In this document: piece after piece, positions 19,085 through 26,776 of the stretch
How the letters are laid out: each line of letters opens with the position of its first letter
Numbering within the stretch: position 1 is the first letter of the stretch
Origin: Myroides albus
GTDB taxonomy: Bacteria > Bacteroidota > Bacteroidia > Flavobacteriales > Flavobacteriaceae
Assembly (NCBI RefSeq): GCF_009711045.1
Contig: NZ_WMJX01000008.1
Location: forward strand, 51,280 to 115,279
DNA length: 64,000 nucleotides
Reading direction: 5' to 3'
The notes under the pieces: generated by a model
What the model was told of the DNA's origin: nothing
What the model saw: only the letters and a program-made list of their open reading frames with translations
Database searches by the model: none
Translations under genes and position numbers: made by a program

Positions 19085-19304
19085 ATGCTCCTATTTTGTT
19101 GGTATAGTGGTCGCATGTTTTTTAGCTGTAATTATGGGATCACTATGCGATCACTATGGCATCACAATGCGGCCACTCCGATAATTATTCCATTTACTCG
19201 TTCTGCTACTGCATTATCCCTAGGATTTCCATTCTGAGTAGTGCTTATTGTTATAGATCTCGTCCTACTATAGCTGTACAGTTATTGTTTATAATCCTGC
19301 TTTT
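19085..19304 (+). repeat. Dispersed repeat, copy A, with an array of 11-bp units
   Basis: Four contiguous 11-bp units (ATGGGATCACT, ATGCGATCACT, ATGGCATCACA, ATGCGGCCACT) occupy 19134-19177, and one inverted unit (AGTGGTCGCAT) lies at 19106-19116, so the array can fold back on it. Flanks ATGCTCCTAT...TTGTTGG (from 19085) and CTCGTCCTACTATAGCTG to CTGCTTTT (19259-19304) recur in inverted orientation at 49323-49476. Relative to that copy, copy A carries about 67 extra bases (about 19190-19258). The 11-bp period is close to one helical turn. Nothing here looks like a transposase. Confidence 0.85.
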
Positions 19305-19657
19305 GTGTGTATATTTTTACATAGACAATTCTGGTAAGTATTTGTCAACTCATAATTAATGACGTTTTAAAGTTATGCTTAGTAATTTGGCTATTGTTTT
19401 AATTCTGGTTTGACTATTAGAAATGGTATCTGCATAGGTCTTTTTTGCTTCATACGAGGTCCTCATTACGCACTTTTAATAGGAGGTATTAAGTGTAATA
19501 GAGCTGCTTTTTAGCTGTTTAAACTGATTATTGACGTTAAAAATACAGTTATCTTAAACTTTTTTTTGTTGTAGTTAAACGTAGACTGTATCGCTGTTGA
19601 GCATCATTTTATCTTCTCTATTCAAACGTTGAAAATTGAAATAAAGTAAAAAAAGAC
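19305..19657. other. Non-coding DNA between the repeat and the thr promoter
   Basis: AT-rich sequence without a convincing open frame, RNA gene or repeat. It may carry additional thr operon control, but I see no specific site. Confidence 0.4.
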
Positions 19658-19686
19658 TTGTGTTTATTAATTTTTTGTTAATTTTG
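19658..19686 (+). promoter_or_regulatory. Predicted thr operon promoter
   Basis: TTG at 19658-19660 and TAATTTTG at 19679-19686 match the flavobacterial consensus with an 18-bp spacer. The expected start site is only a few bases before the leader ATG at 19695, so the leader mRNA would be nearly leaderless. Confidence 0.7.
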
Positions 19687-19694
19687 AAATATCT

Positions 19695-19802
19695 ATGAGA
19701 GACAATAATAGAACATATAATTTCTTTTCAACCACCACATCTTCCTGTGGTACGGGTTCTATTATGACTATGTCCTCCACCTATAGTACCACCACCCTTT
19801 AA
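19695..19802 (+). CDS. thrL: Threonine operon leader peptide
   Basis: A 35-codon open frame directly behind the predicted promoter: 10 of 35 residues are Thr and 7 are Ser, including the runs STTTSS and STTTL at the end. It also contains Ile and Met, other end products of the aspartate pathway. Such composition just upstream of thrA is the mark of a transcription-attenuation leader, as in the E. coli thr operon. The coding sequence itself contains arms of mutually exclusive hairpins. The symbol is given by role, not by homology to the enterobacterial peptide. Confidence 0.85.
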   Translation: MRDNNRTYNFFSTTTSSCGTGSIMTMSSTYSTTTL

Positions 19803-19890
19803 TAGGGAAATTCACTTTTTACATTTTTAGTGTAAACTGTTTGCTTATCCTCTGAGATAAGTAAATCATCGTATTGTTAATCAATTTTTT
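19734..19890 (+). promoter_or_regulatory. thr attenuator with alternative RNA pairings
   Basis: ACCACA (19734-19739) pairs with TGTGGT (19746-19751), while GTGGTAC (19747-19753) can instead pair with GTACCAC (19786-19792); the two structures exclude each other and both lie within the Thr codons. A further stem, TTTGCTTATC (19840-19849) with GATAAGTAAA (19856-19865), precedes a T run at about 19883-19890 just before thrA and is the candidate terminator, although the T run is not immediately adjacent. Ribosome stalling at Thr codons would choose between the folds. Confidence 0.65.
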
Positions 19891-19894
19891 TATT

Positions 19895-22342
19895 ATGAAA
19901 ATATTAAAGTTCGGTGGCACATCTGTAGCCAATGCCGAGAACATTAAACGTTGTATAGCCATCGTTGAAGGCAAAAACGACTCAACTATTGTTGTTGTAT
20001 CAGCATTAGGAGGGATGACGGATTTACTACAAACTACTGCAGTTTTAGCATCCCATAAAGATTCATCCTATATGCAAAATTACAAAACAATAGAAGATAG
20101 GCATTTGGATGCGGTTCGAGCTTTAATACCTGTTTCTAATCAAGCAAGTGTGTTGAGCAATGTAATTCGCCAATTAAATGAGCTTGAGACACTACTGCAA
20201 GGGTGTTTTTACTTAGGTGAATTATCAAGTAAAACAAAAGATGTAATTTTCTCTTTTGGAGAGCGATTGTCGTCGTTTATTGTTTCTGAAGCCTTCAAGG
20301 CAAGGGGAAAAAACTGTGTGCGAATAGATAGTGGTAACCTAATTAAAACAAACAATCGATATGGTAGGGCAGTTGTTGACTTTGAAATGAGTGATCGATT
20401 AATACAAGATTACTTTCGAGAGAATCAATTCGATATCTACGTCATGCCTGGTTTTGTTGCTGAATCCAAAGACAAGCAAATAACAACACTTGGACGCGGT
20501 GGGTCTGATTATACAGCTGCAATCGTTGCTGCCGCACTTCACTTGTCAGAATTAGAGATTTGGACAGATGTCAGTGGTATTTATACTGCAAATCCCAAAG
20601 TCGTAAAACAAGCGCGAGTGATTGAGCAAATTAGCTTTCAAGAGGCAATGGAGCTTTCGCATTTTGGTGCAAAAGTCTTGTATCCTTCTGCTATAGAACC
20701 GATTCTACCTAAGAAGATCGACTTGTATATCAAGAATACATTCGAACCTGAGTCGGCTGGCAGCCGTGTAACTCATTGTAGCTTAGATGATGATCGAATT
20801 GTCAGGGGAATTAGCAATGTAGACAATATTGCATTAATGACTTTGGAAGGCCCTGGTATGGTCGGTGTAGCTGGGATATCTAAGCGGTTGTTTGAAGTAT
20901 TGGCAAAACAAGATATCAATGTAGTGTTCATTACACAAGCTTCATCCGAACATTCAATCTGTTTTGCTGTGACAAGTATGGATGCCATGCGCGCAGAGCA
21001 AGTGATCAATGAAGAATTTGAATTCGAAATTTCCTATGGAAAGGTGAGAGCGGTTTCTGTGGAATTGGGAATGTCTATTGTCGCAATCGTTGGAAATAAC
21101 ATTAAGAGTCATCAGGGGGTAAGCGGTAAGATGTTTAGTGCGCTCGGTAGAAATAATATCAATATCTGCGCAATTGCCCAAGGTGCTTCTGAGCGAAATA
21201 TATCTGCTGTAATTTTGGAAAAAGACGCCAAGAAGGCATTGAATGTCTTGCACGAAGCTTTTTTTGAAGAAGTAGTTGTACAGGTGAATCTCTTTGTGAT
21301 GGGCGTTGGAAATGTAGGTGGTAAGTTCATCGAACAAGTACAACGACAAAAATTGTATTTAAGAGAGCATTTGAAGATTAATTTGCGCCTTATTGCTGTG
21401 GCAAACTCAACGCAAATGATGGTGAATCCCGAGGGGCTTAGCGATATTGAAGTGAGCGAGTTAAAGGCCAAAGGTCAAGTGATGCAAGAAGGAGATTTTC
21501 TGAGAAAGATAACTGAACTGAATCTGCGAAATAGTGTATTGGTTGACAACACAGCTAATGAAACTGTAGCGATGAGTTATCACGCATACTTGCGAAATAG
21601 CATTGGTATCGTAACGTGTAATAAAGTTGCTTGTTCATCGAGTATGGAATACTACAAGTCACTGAAGTCCTTGTCTAAAAAGTACAGCGCTTCGTTCTTG
21701 TATGAAACTAATGTTGGAGCAGGCTTGCCAATTATCGATACGATAAAGAACTTGGTAGCCTCAGGAGATCGAATTTTGGAAATTCAAGCAGTGTTGAGTG
21801 GAAGTTTGAATTTTATATTCAATGCCTATGACGGAGGTATGCCTTTTGTCGAAGTAGTGAAGAAAGCCAAAGAGCTCGGATATACAGAACCCAATCCCTA
21901 TATCGATTTAAGTGGTGTAGATGTCAAGCGAAAGCTATTGATCTTACTTAGAGAAAGTGGTTATTTCTTTGAAGATGTAGATATTGATGTCCAGTCATTT
22001 TTGCCTCATGGTGGTGCTGCAATAAGTGAAGAAGGGGAGCTTTATACTGCATTAGAATCTCAGGAGGACCATTTTTCTCAGTTGTTAAAAGCAGCCAATG
22101 ACAAGGGAGCTAAATTACGTGTAGTTGCGAGTTTTAAACAAGGTAAGGCCGAAGTTGGACTTAGAGAAATAGATCAGCTTCATCCATTCTATCACTTGGA
22201 AGGAAAAGACAATATAGTTTTGTTTTATACCGATCGCTATAAAGAACAACCTTTATTAATCAAAGGAGCAGGAGCAGGAGCAGAAGTAACCGCTTCAGGG
22301 ATCTTTGCCGATGTAATACGAATTGCAAATAAATTGAATTAA
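19895..22342 (+). CDS. thrA: Bifunctional aspartokinase / homoserine dehydrogenase
   Basis: Catalyses the first and third steps of the aspartate pathway to threonine. I start at the ATG at 19895, giving 815 residues beginning MKILKFGGTSVAN, the conserved aspartokinase N-terminus. The kinase part contains TLGRGGSDYTAA and the sugar/aspartate site SFGERLSS; two ACT domains follow (around 305-455, with VGVAGISKRLFEVL and NNINICAIAQGASERNIS), and the homoserine dehydrogenase part begins with the Rossmann motif VMGVGNVGGKF and includes NVGAGLPIID and LSGSLNFIFNAYDGG. The ACT domains imply feedback inhibition by threonine. It leads the thrABC operon behind a leader peptide. Confidence 0.96.
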   Translation: MKILKFGGTSVANAENIKRCIAIVEGKNDSTIVVVSALGGMTDLLQTTAVLASHKDSSYMQNYKTIEDRHLDAVRALIPVSNQASVLSNVIRQLNELETLLQGCFYLGELSSKTKDVIFSFGERLSSFIVSEAFKARGKNCVRIDSGNLIKTNNRYGRAVVDFEMSDRLIQDYFRENQFDIYVMPGFVAESKDKQITTLGRGGSDYTAAIVAAALHLSELEIWTDVSGIYTANPKVVKQARVIEQISFQEAMELSHFGAKVLYPSAIEPILPKKIDLYIKNTFEPESAGSRVTHCSLDDDRIVRGISNVDNIALMTLEGPGMVGVAGISKRLFEVLAKQDINVVFITQASSEHSICFAVTSMDAMRAEQVINEEFEFEISYGKVRAVSVELGMSIVAIVGNNIKSHQGVSGKMFSALGRNNINICAIAQGASERNISAVILEKDAKKALNVLHEAFFEEVVVQVNLFVMGVGNVGGKFIEQVQRQKLYLREHLKINLRLIAVANSTQMMVNPEGLSDIEVSELKAKGQVMQEGDFLRKITELNLRNSVLVDNTANETVAMSYHAYLRNSIGIVTCNKVACSSSMEYYKSLKSLSKKYSASFLYETNVGAGLPIIDTIKNLVASGDRILEIQAVLSGSLNFIFNAYDGGMPFVEVVKKAKELGYTEPNPYIDLSGVDVKRKLLILLRESGYFFEDVDIDVQSFLPHGGAAISEEGELYTALESQEDHFSQLLKAANDKGAKLRVVASFKQGKAEVGLREIDQLHPFYHLEGKDNIVLFYTDRYKEQPLLIKGAGAGAEVTASGIFADVIRIANKLN

Positions 22343-22343
22343 A

Positions 22344-23267
22344 ATGAAAGAAATAAAAATATATAGCCCAGCTACGATAGCCAATGTATCATGTGGTTTT
22401 GATGTTTTGGGAGTTTGCTTAGACAATGTGGGAGATGAAATGATATTTCGTCAAAGTGAGCAAAAGGGACTTAGAATTGTTGAGATTACTGGTGCAGATT
22501 TACCATTAGAAATTGAGCAAAACGTAGCAGGTGTTGCTGGAAAAGCGCTTATGGAACAGCTCAATCCAAACTTTGGAATCGAGATGATTATTCACAAAAA
22601 GATAAAGGCAGGAAGTGGAATAGGAAGTAGTGCAGCCAGTGCCGCTGGCGCAGTTTATGGTATCAATGCTTTATGTGGCTATCCCTTGACAAACAAAGAA
22701 TTAATCTACTATGCAATGCAGGGTGAAGCTCTTGTAAGTGGAGCACCTCATGCAGACAATGTCGCTCCAGCACTACTTGGAGGTTTTGCTTTTATACGAA
22801 GTTATGCTCCCTTAGATATAATCTCAATACCAGCTCCTAAGGAGTTATACGCTACGGTTATTCATCCTCAGATTGAATTAAAGACTATAGATTCTCGTTC
22901 GGTGTTAAAGCAAACAGTCGGGTTAAAGCAAGCAATCACGCAATGTGGAAATTTAGGAGGGCTAATCAGTGCTTTGTATACGGAGGATTATGATTTGCTT
23001 GGTCGCTGTTTGCACGATGAATTTGTAGAGCCTAAACGTTCATTGTTAATTCCCAATTTTGCGGCATTAAAGCAAGTAGCAGTAAAATGCGGAGCTTTAG
23101 GTGGAGGAATTTCAGGAGCAGGCCCTTCGGTCTTTGTATTGAGTAGAGGTAAGCAAATTGCAGATTGTGTTGCAAGTGAAATGAGAAATATAGTCAAAGA
23201 GGCCGACTATCAATGTGATATTCACGTTTCACCAATTAATCCTAAAGGTATAAAAGAGTTGATATGA
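22344..23267 (+). CDS. thrB: Homoserine kinase
   Basis: Phosphorylates homoserine with ATP. The 307-residue GHMP kinase begins MKEIKIYSPATIANVSCGFD, contains the GHMP phosphate loop AGSGIGSSAASAAGAVYGIN (about 90-109), and near the end GALGGGISGAGPSVFVLS, the third GHMP motif. It starts one base after the thrA stop and its stop codon overlaps the thrC start (ATGA at 23264-23267), so translation of the operon is tightly coupled. Confidence 0.96.
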   Translation: MKEIKIYSPATIANVSCGFDVLGVCLDNVGDEMIFRQSEQKGLRIVEITGADLPLEIEQNVAGVAGKALMEQLNPNFGIEMIIHKKIKAGSGIGSSAASAAGAVYGINALCGYPLTNKELIYYAMQGEALVSGAPHADNVAPALLGGFAFIRSYAPLDIISIPAPKELYATVIHPQIELKTIDSRSVLKQTVGLKQAITQCGNLGGLISALYTEDYDLLGRCLHDEFVEPKRSLLIPNFAALKQVAVKCGALGGGISGAGPSVFVLSRGKQIADCVASEMRNIVKEADYQCDIHVSPINPKGIKELI

Positions 23268-24553
23268 AATACTACAGTTTAAATAATAGAGATATTGTTG
23301 TTTCATTTAAAGAAGCTGCATTACAAGGTTTAGCACCTGATAAGGGATTATACTTCCCTACGGAGATTCCCCAGTTGCCTAAAGCATTTTTTGAGAACAT
23401 AGGTTCGTTGAGCAAAGAGGAGATAGGTTATCAGGTAATTAAACCCTTTGTAGGAAATGAGATTAACGAAGCAGACTTACGCCAAATTGTCAAGGAGACA
23501 TTAGACTTTGATTTTCCATTAGTGCAAATAGAAAAGAATAAATACGCCTTAGAATTGTTTCATGGACCAACTTTAGCTTTTAAAGATGTTGGTGCGAGAT
23601 TTATGGCTCGTTGTTTCCAAAAGTTGGCAAGAGACAATGCTAAGAAGGTAACTGTCTTAGTTGCTACCTCAGGTGATACTGGTGGTGCTGTAGCTCACGG
23701 GTTTTACGGGGTAGAAGGTGTGGAGGTTGTTATCTTGTACCCCAAGGGAAAAGTAAGTAGTATCCAAGAGAAGCAGTTAACTACTTTAGGTAAGAATATC
23801 AAGGCTATCGAAGTAAATGGCAGTTTTGACGATTGTCAGGCAATGGTGAAACGCGCTTTCTTAGATGATGATTTAAAGGGAGCACACTTAACTTCGGCTA
23901 ATTCTATTAACGTTGCTCGTTGGTTGCCGCAGATGTTTTATTACTTTTTGATGTATAGGGAATTAGGAAAGATTGACAAGCCCCTGGTAGTTTCGGTTCC
24001 AAGTGGAAACTTTGGCAATATATGCGCCGGTATGTTGGCAAGAGCCTTGGGACTTCCCATAGCACATTTTATAGCTGCTACCAATGCCAATGACACAGTG
24101 GTTCGATATATGGATACAGCTATTTATCAGCCAACAACTACTAAAGTAACGCTGAGTAATGCAATGGATGTAAGTGACCCCAGTAATTTTGTGCGAATCT
24201 TAGCCTTGTTTGGCAACGAGAATAAAGCATTGCACGCAATTTTAGATGCGTATAGTTTTACTGATCAACAGACTTTGGAAGCCATAAAGGACATTTATTA
24301 TGCGAAAGACTACCTTGTAGATCCACATGGTGCAGTTGGTTATTTAGGCTTGAAGCAGTATGAAGAAAAGAAAACTGAATTTATTGGTGTCTTCTTAGAA
24401 ACAGCTCATCCGGTCAAGTTTCCAGAGTGTATAGAACAGTTACTAAACATAGATATTGAGATTCCAAAGAGGTTACAAGAAATTCAAAAAGGAGTTAAAA
24501 AAGCTATTGAAATATCTGATTATAAAGAGTTGAAAAGGTTTTTATTAGATTGA
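23264..24553 (+). CDS. thrC: Threonine synthase
   Basis: PLP enzyme converting phosphohomoserine to threonine. The 429-residue protein has the E. coli-type N-terminal domain (MKYYSLNNRDIVVSFKEA), the PLP lysine in GPTLAFKDVGARFM (Lys107), the phosphate-binding ATSGDTGGAVAHG, and VSVPSGNFGNICAGMLA for cofactor anchoring. It is the last gene of thrABC; its ATG overlaps the thrB stop. No T-tailed terminator follows at once, but a perfect 14-bp inverted repeat lies about 60 bp downstream. Confidence 0.96.
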   Translation: MKYYSLNNRDIVVSFKEAALQGLAPDKGLYFPTEIPQLPKAFFENIGSLSKEEIGYQVIKPFVGNEINEADLRQIVKETLDFDFPLVQIEKNKYALELFHGPTLAFKDVGARFMARCFQKLARDNAKKVTVLVATSGDTGGAVAHGFYGVEGVEVVILYPKGKVSSIQEKQLTTLGKNIKAIEVNGSFDDCQAMVKRAFLDDDLKGAHLTSANSINVARWLPQMFYYFLMYRELGKIDKPLVVSVPSGNFGNICAGMLARALGLPIAHFIAATNANDTVVRYMDTAIYQPTTTKVTLSNAMDVSDPSNFVRILALFGNENKALHAILDAYSFTDQQTLEAIKDIYYAKDYLVDPHGAVGYLGLKQYEEKKTEFIGVFLETAHPVKFPECIEQLLNIDIEIPKRLQEIQKGVKKAIEISDYKELKRFLLD

Positions 24554-24610
24554 TGACTTAATATTAGTTAGTAGATAAGTTAGAGGTGTTAGCAATATAT
24601 CTACTTTGTT

Positions 24611-24652
24611 TTATCTAAAGTGATTTTGTATTTTTAAGATCACTTTAGATAA
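24611..24652. repeat. Perfect 14-bp inverted repeat downstream of thrC
   Basis: TTATCTAAAGTGAT (24611-24624) and ATCACTTTAGATAA (24639-24652) are exact inverted copies around a 14-nt loop. There is no T run after it. It may end the thr transcript or be a binding site for the next gene's regulator. Confidence 0.8.
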
Positions 24653-24752
24653 TTATATGACGTTTTAGGAGTTAAATTTGTTGCTTGAGTAATAAAAAAC
24701 GCTTAAATAATTATATTTAGTTTTATTCTTGTATAAAATTTAAATATCAATA

Positions 24753-25817
24753 ATGACATTATTATTAGTCTATTTAGGATTAGCACTATCTATTTCATTT
24801 ATCTGTTCTATAGCAGAAGCTGTGCTTTTATCCCTACCAGTTTCATTTTTAAAATCTAAACACCAAAACGGTGACAGTAGAGCAGGAAAAATGCTGGCAT
24901 TAAAAGAAGATATTGACAAGCCTTTGTCTGCTATTTTATCTCTGAATACAGTTGCCCATACAGTTGGTGCTGCTGGAGTAGGAGCGCAGGCATCTATTGT
25001 GTTTGGAGATGCTTATTTTGGTGTGGTTTCAGCTGTATTGACTTTACTTATTTTGGTTTTAACTGAGATTATACCGAAAACCATAGGGGCTAATTATGCA
25101 AAGAAGCTCTACGGAATTATAGCAACGACTATTTCGGCTATGGTGGTTTTGTGTTATCCTTTAGTGATATTGTCATCCGTTGTAACAAGAAGCTTGAGTA
25201 AGAACAAGGAGGAGTCAACAACTTCTCGAGAGGAAATTTCTATGCTTGCCTCGATAGGAGAACAAGAGGGAATCTTGAAGGGCAAGGAGAGTAAGATCAT
25301 TCAGAATATTATTAAACTTGATACTGTCCAGGTCTCAGATATTATTACGCCTCGAATAGTGATGGTATCTGCAAATGAACAGATGAGTTTGAGGGAGTTT
25401 TTGAAAGAAAAAGAGTTTTTGTATTTCTCTCGTATTCCAATTTATCAAGGGCATAAGGATAATGTAACCGGTTATATCTTACGCGAACAAGTATTTGAAT
25501 ATTTAGCGGAAGATAAGTTTGACCTTAAGCTTAAAGATTTGAAGCGGGAACTAATTCACTTTTCTGAGAAAATGAGTGTGATTTCAGTATGGGGTAAGTT
25601 TATTGAAAAAAGAGAACATATTGGAATTGCGTTGAACGAGTATGGAGAAGTAGAAGGTTTAGTTACTTTAGAGGATATAATTGAAACTTTGTTAGGTTTT
25701 GAGATTGTAGATGAGAAAGATAAAATTGTCGATTTAAGACAGTACGCTTATGACCGCTGGCAAAGTAAAAAGAAGAAATACGAGTATTTGGATTCACAAG
25801 ATGAAAACAACGCTTAG
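24753..25817 (+). CDS. CNNM/CBS domain membrane protein (hemolysin C / CorC-like family)
   Basis: A 354-residue inner-membrane protein: a CNNM transmembrane domain (helices near 3-25, 60-80, 90-108 and 123-145, with LSLNTVAHTVGAAGVGAQ and LTEIIPKTIGANYAK) followed by a cytoplasmic CBS pair (about 190-320, VSDIITPRIVMVSAN ... LVTLEDIIETLLGFEIVDE). The family is linked to Mg2+ or Co2+ export or to membrane stress; it lacks the C-terminal CorC_HlyC domain of longer members. It begins about 200 bp after thrC and is followed by the Nudix gene with a 47-bp gap, so the two may share a transcript. Confidence 0.88.
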   Translation: MTLLLVYLGLALSISFICSIAEAVLLSLPVSFLKSKHQNGDSRAGKMLALKEDIDKPLSAILSLNTVAHTVGAAGVGAQASIVFGDAYFGVVSAVLTLLILVLTEIIPKTIGANYAKKLYGIIATTISAMVVLCYPLVILSSVVTRSLSKNKEESTTSREEISMLASIGEQEGILKGKESKIIQNIIKLDTVQVSDIITPRIVMVSANEQMSLREFLKEKEFLYFSRIPIYQGHKDNVTGYILREQVFEYLAEDKFDLKLKDLKRELIHFSEKMSVISVWGKFIEKREHIGIALNEYGEVEGLVTLEDIIETLLGFEIVDEKDKIVDLRQYAYDRWQSKKKKYEYLDSQDENNA

Positions 25818-25864
25818 TATCTCTCAAACTATTTGTACTTTTAGAGGTATAAATTAAAAAGTAA

Positions 25865-26251
25865 ATGTTGAAAGTCTGCTGTGCTATTATTGAATACAAT
25901 AGCAAGGTATTAGTTGCTCAAAGACCTCAAGGAAAACTGGTTCCACTAAAATGGGAGTTTCCTGGAGGGAAGGTAGAGCCAGGGGAGAGCACCATAGCGT
26001 GTATCGTAAGAGAAATAAAAGAGGAGTTACAAATGGATGTAGAGGTAGTAAAAGAACTTACCCCCGTTGTTCATTATTATGAAGACTTCTCATTAGAGCT
26101 CATCCCTTTTGTTTGCCGTGTTTCCAGTGAACATTACCATGCGTATGAGCACAGTAAAGTAGAATGGGCAACAGTAGAACAATTGCCTTTTTATGATTGG
26201 GCTGAGGCAGATATCCCAATAATGAAAGAGTATATATTGCAAAAGCTATAA
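25865..26251 (+). CDS. Nudix hydrolase, MutT-like (deoxy)nucleoside triphosphate pyrophosphohydrolase
   Basis: A 128-residue single-domain Nudix enzyme of the kind that removes oxidised nucleotides such as 8-oxo-dGTP. The Nudix box is complete: Gly35, Glu41, Arg49, Glu50, Glu53 and Glu54 within PGGKVEPGE and IVREIKEEL. Size, the opening KVCCAIIEYNSKVLVAQRPQ and the C-terminal VEWATVEQLPFYDWAEADIP fit the MutT/CTP pyrophosphohydrolase (YgdG-like) group rather than ADP-sugar hydrolases. Its stop codon lies inside the base of the following terminator. Confidence 0.9.
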   Translation: MLKVCCAIIEYNSKVLVAQRPQGKLVPLKWEFPGGKVEPGESTIACIVREIKEELQMDVEVVKELTPVVHYYEDFSLELIPFVCRVSSEHYHAYEHSKVEWATVEQLPFYDWAEADIPIMKEYILQKL

Positions 26252-26280
26252 AAGCCGACCTATTTAGGTCGGCTTTTTTT
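26251..26280 (+). terminator. Terminator after the Nudix gene
   Basis: AAAGCCGACC and GGTCGGCTTT form a perfect stem around TATTTA, followed by a T run. Confidence 0.93.
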
Positions 26281-26324
26281 ATTAGTAGTATAGCTTGTAA
26301 ATGGAATTTTTAAAAATAAAAATT

Positions 26325-26386
26325 GGGTGAAGTATAGGTTTTTTTGAGGGAATAAGTTTTTACTCAAAAAACGCTATGCTCCACCC
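26325..26386. repeat. Long imperfect hairpin with 24-bp arms
   Basis: The arms 26325-26348 (GGGTGAAGTATAGG...GAG) and 26363-26386 (CTC...CTATGCTCCACCC) pair over 24 positions with four mismatches, around a 14-nt loop. It follows an already complete terminator, so it is not needed to end the Nudix transcript. It could be a structured small RNA, a short palindromic mobile element or a boundary mark of the AT-rich cassette downstream. Confidence 0.8.
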
Positions 26387-26446
26387 TTTATTTCTTCTTT
26401 GGTACTCTGTTGTATTATAATTTCGTAAGTATAAAATTGTTAGATA

Positions 26447-26656
26447 ATGGCAAGATATAAAGCGACAGTTATTCGAAATTACAATAATGAACAGGTTTAT
26501 ATAGAAAAGGGTATGAGTGTCGAGTTTGTTTCTTTTACTCATCCTTGGATTGATAATGGAAAGGTTGTACAGGAAGCTTTCATGCGCGTCTATGGCGTTG
26601 ACTTTACTAAAGGAGGGGGATGTTCGCCTGCGTTTATTGAGGTCGTGGAAATATAA
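26447..26656 (+). CDS. Small conserved protein, possibly DUF6140 family
   Basis: A 69-residue soluble protein beginning MARYKATVIRNYNNEQVYIE. The order basic N-terminal strand, VYIEKGMSVEFVS, then KVVQEAFMRVYGVD recalls short Bacteroidota proteins labelled DUF6140, but I rely on memory. The frame starts with ATG behind TTG (26399-26401) and a near-consensus TAATTTCG (26418-26425). Function is unknown. It precedes the WYL cassette on the same strand, separated by 120 bp. Confidence 0.6.
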   Translation: MARYKATVIRNYNNEQVYIEKGMSVEFVSFTHPWIDNGKVVQEAFMRVYGVDFTKGGGCSPAFIEVVEI

Positions 26657-26731
26657 TTTGGAGACAAGGGTTTATAGTTGACGGTTTACGGTTTTACAAA
26701 AAAATAAAAAGTTGGCTGGTGTTTTTTGACA

Positions 26732-26761
26732 GTCACTGCTGATATGTTTGCACTGTCACTG
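26732..26761 (+). promoter_or_regulatory. Candidate operator/promoter of the WYL cassette
   Basis: GTCACTG occurs twice as direct repeats (26732-26738 and 26755-26761), 23 bp apart, flanking TATGTTTG (26743-26750), which fits the -7 consensus TAnnTTTG. The pair lies 16 bp before the WYL gene start and could be its autoregulatory site. Confidence 0.5.
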
Positions 26762-26776
26762 TAATACAATGAAAGA

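Noticed and set aside
19085..19177. 11-bp unit arrays as a CRISPR array
   Set aside because: Units are contiguous with no spacers, vary in sequence and are far shorter than CRISPR repeats; no cas genes are present.
19156..19359. A 67-codon frame across repeat copy A
   Set aside because: It arises from the 11-bp units and their flanks, starts inside the array and lacks similarity to any protein; the copy at 49 kb does not keep the frame.
20954..21471. Overlapping minus-strand frames within thrA
   Set aside because: They are antisense to a highly conserved enzyme gene and have no initiation context or family match.
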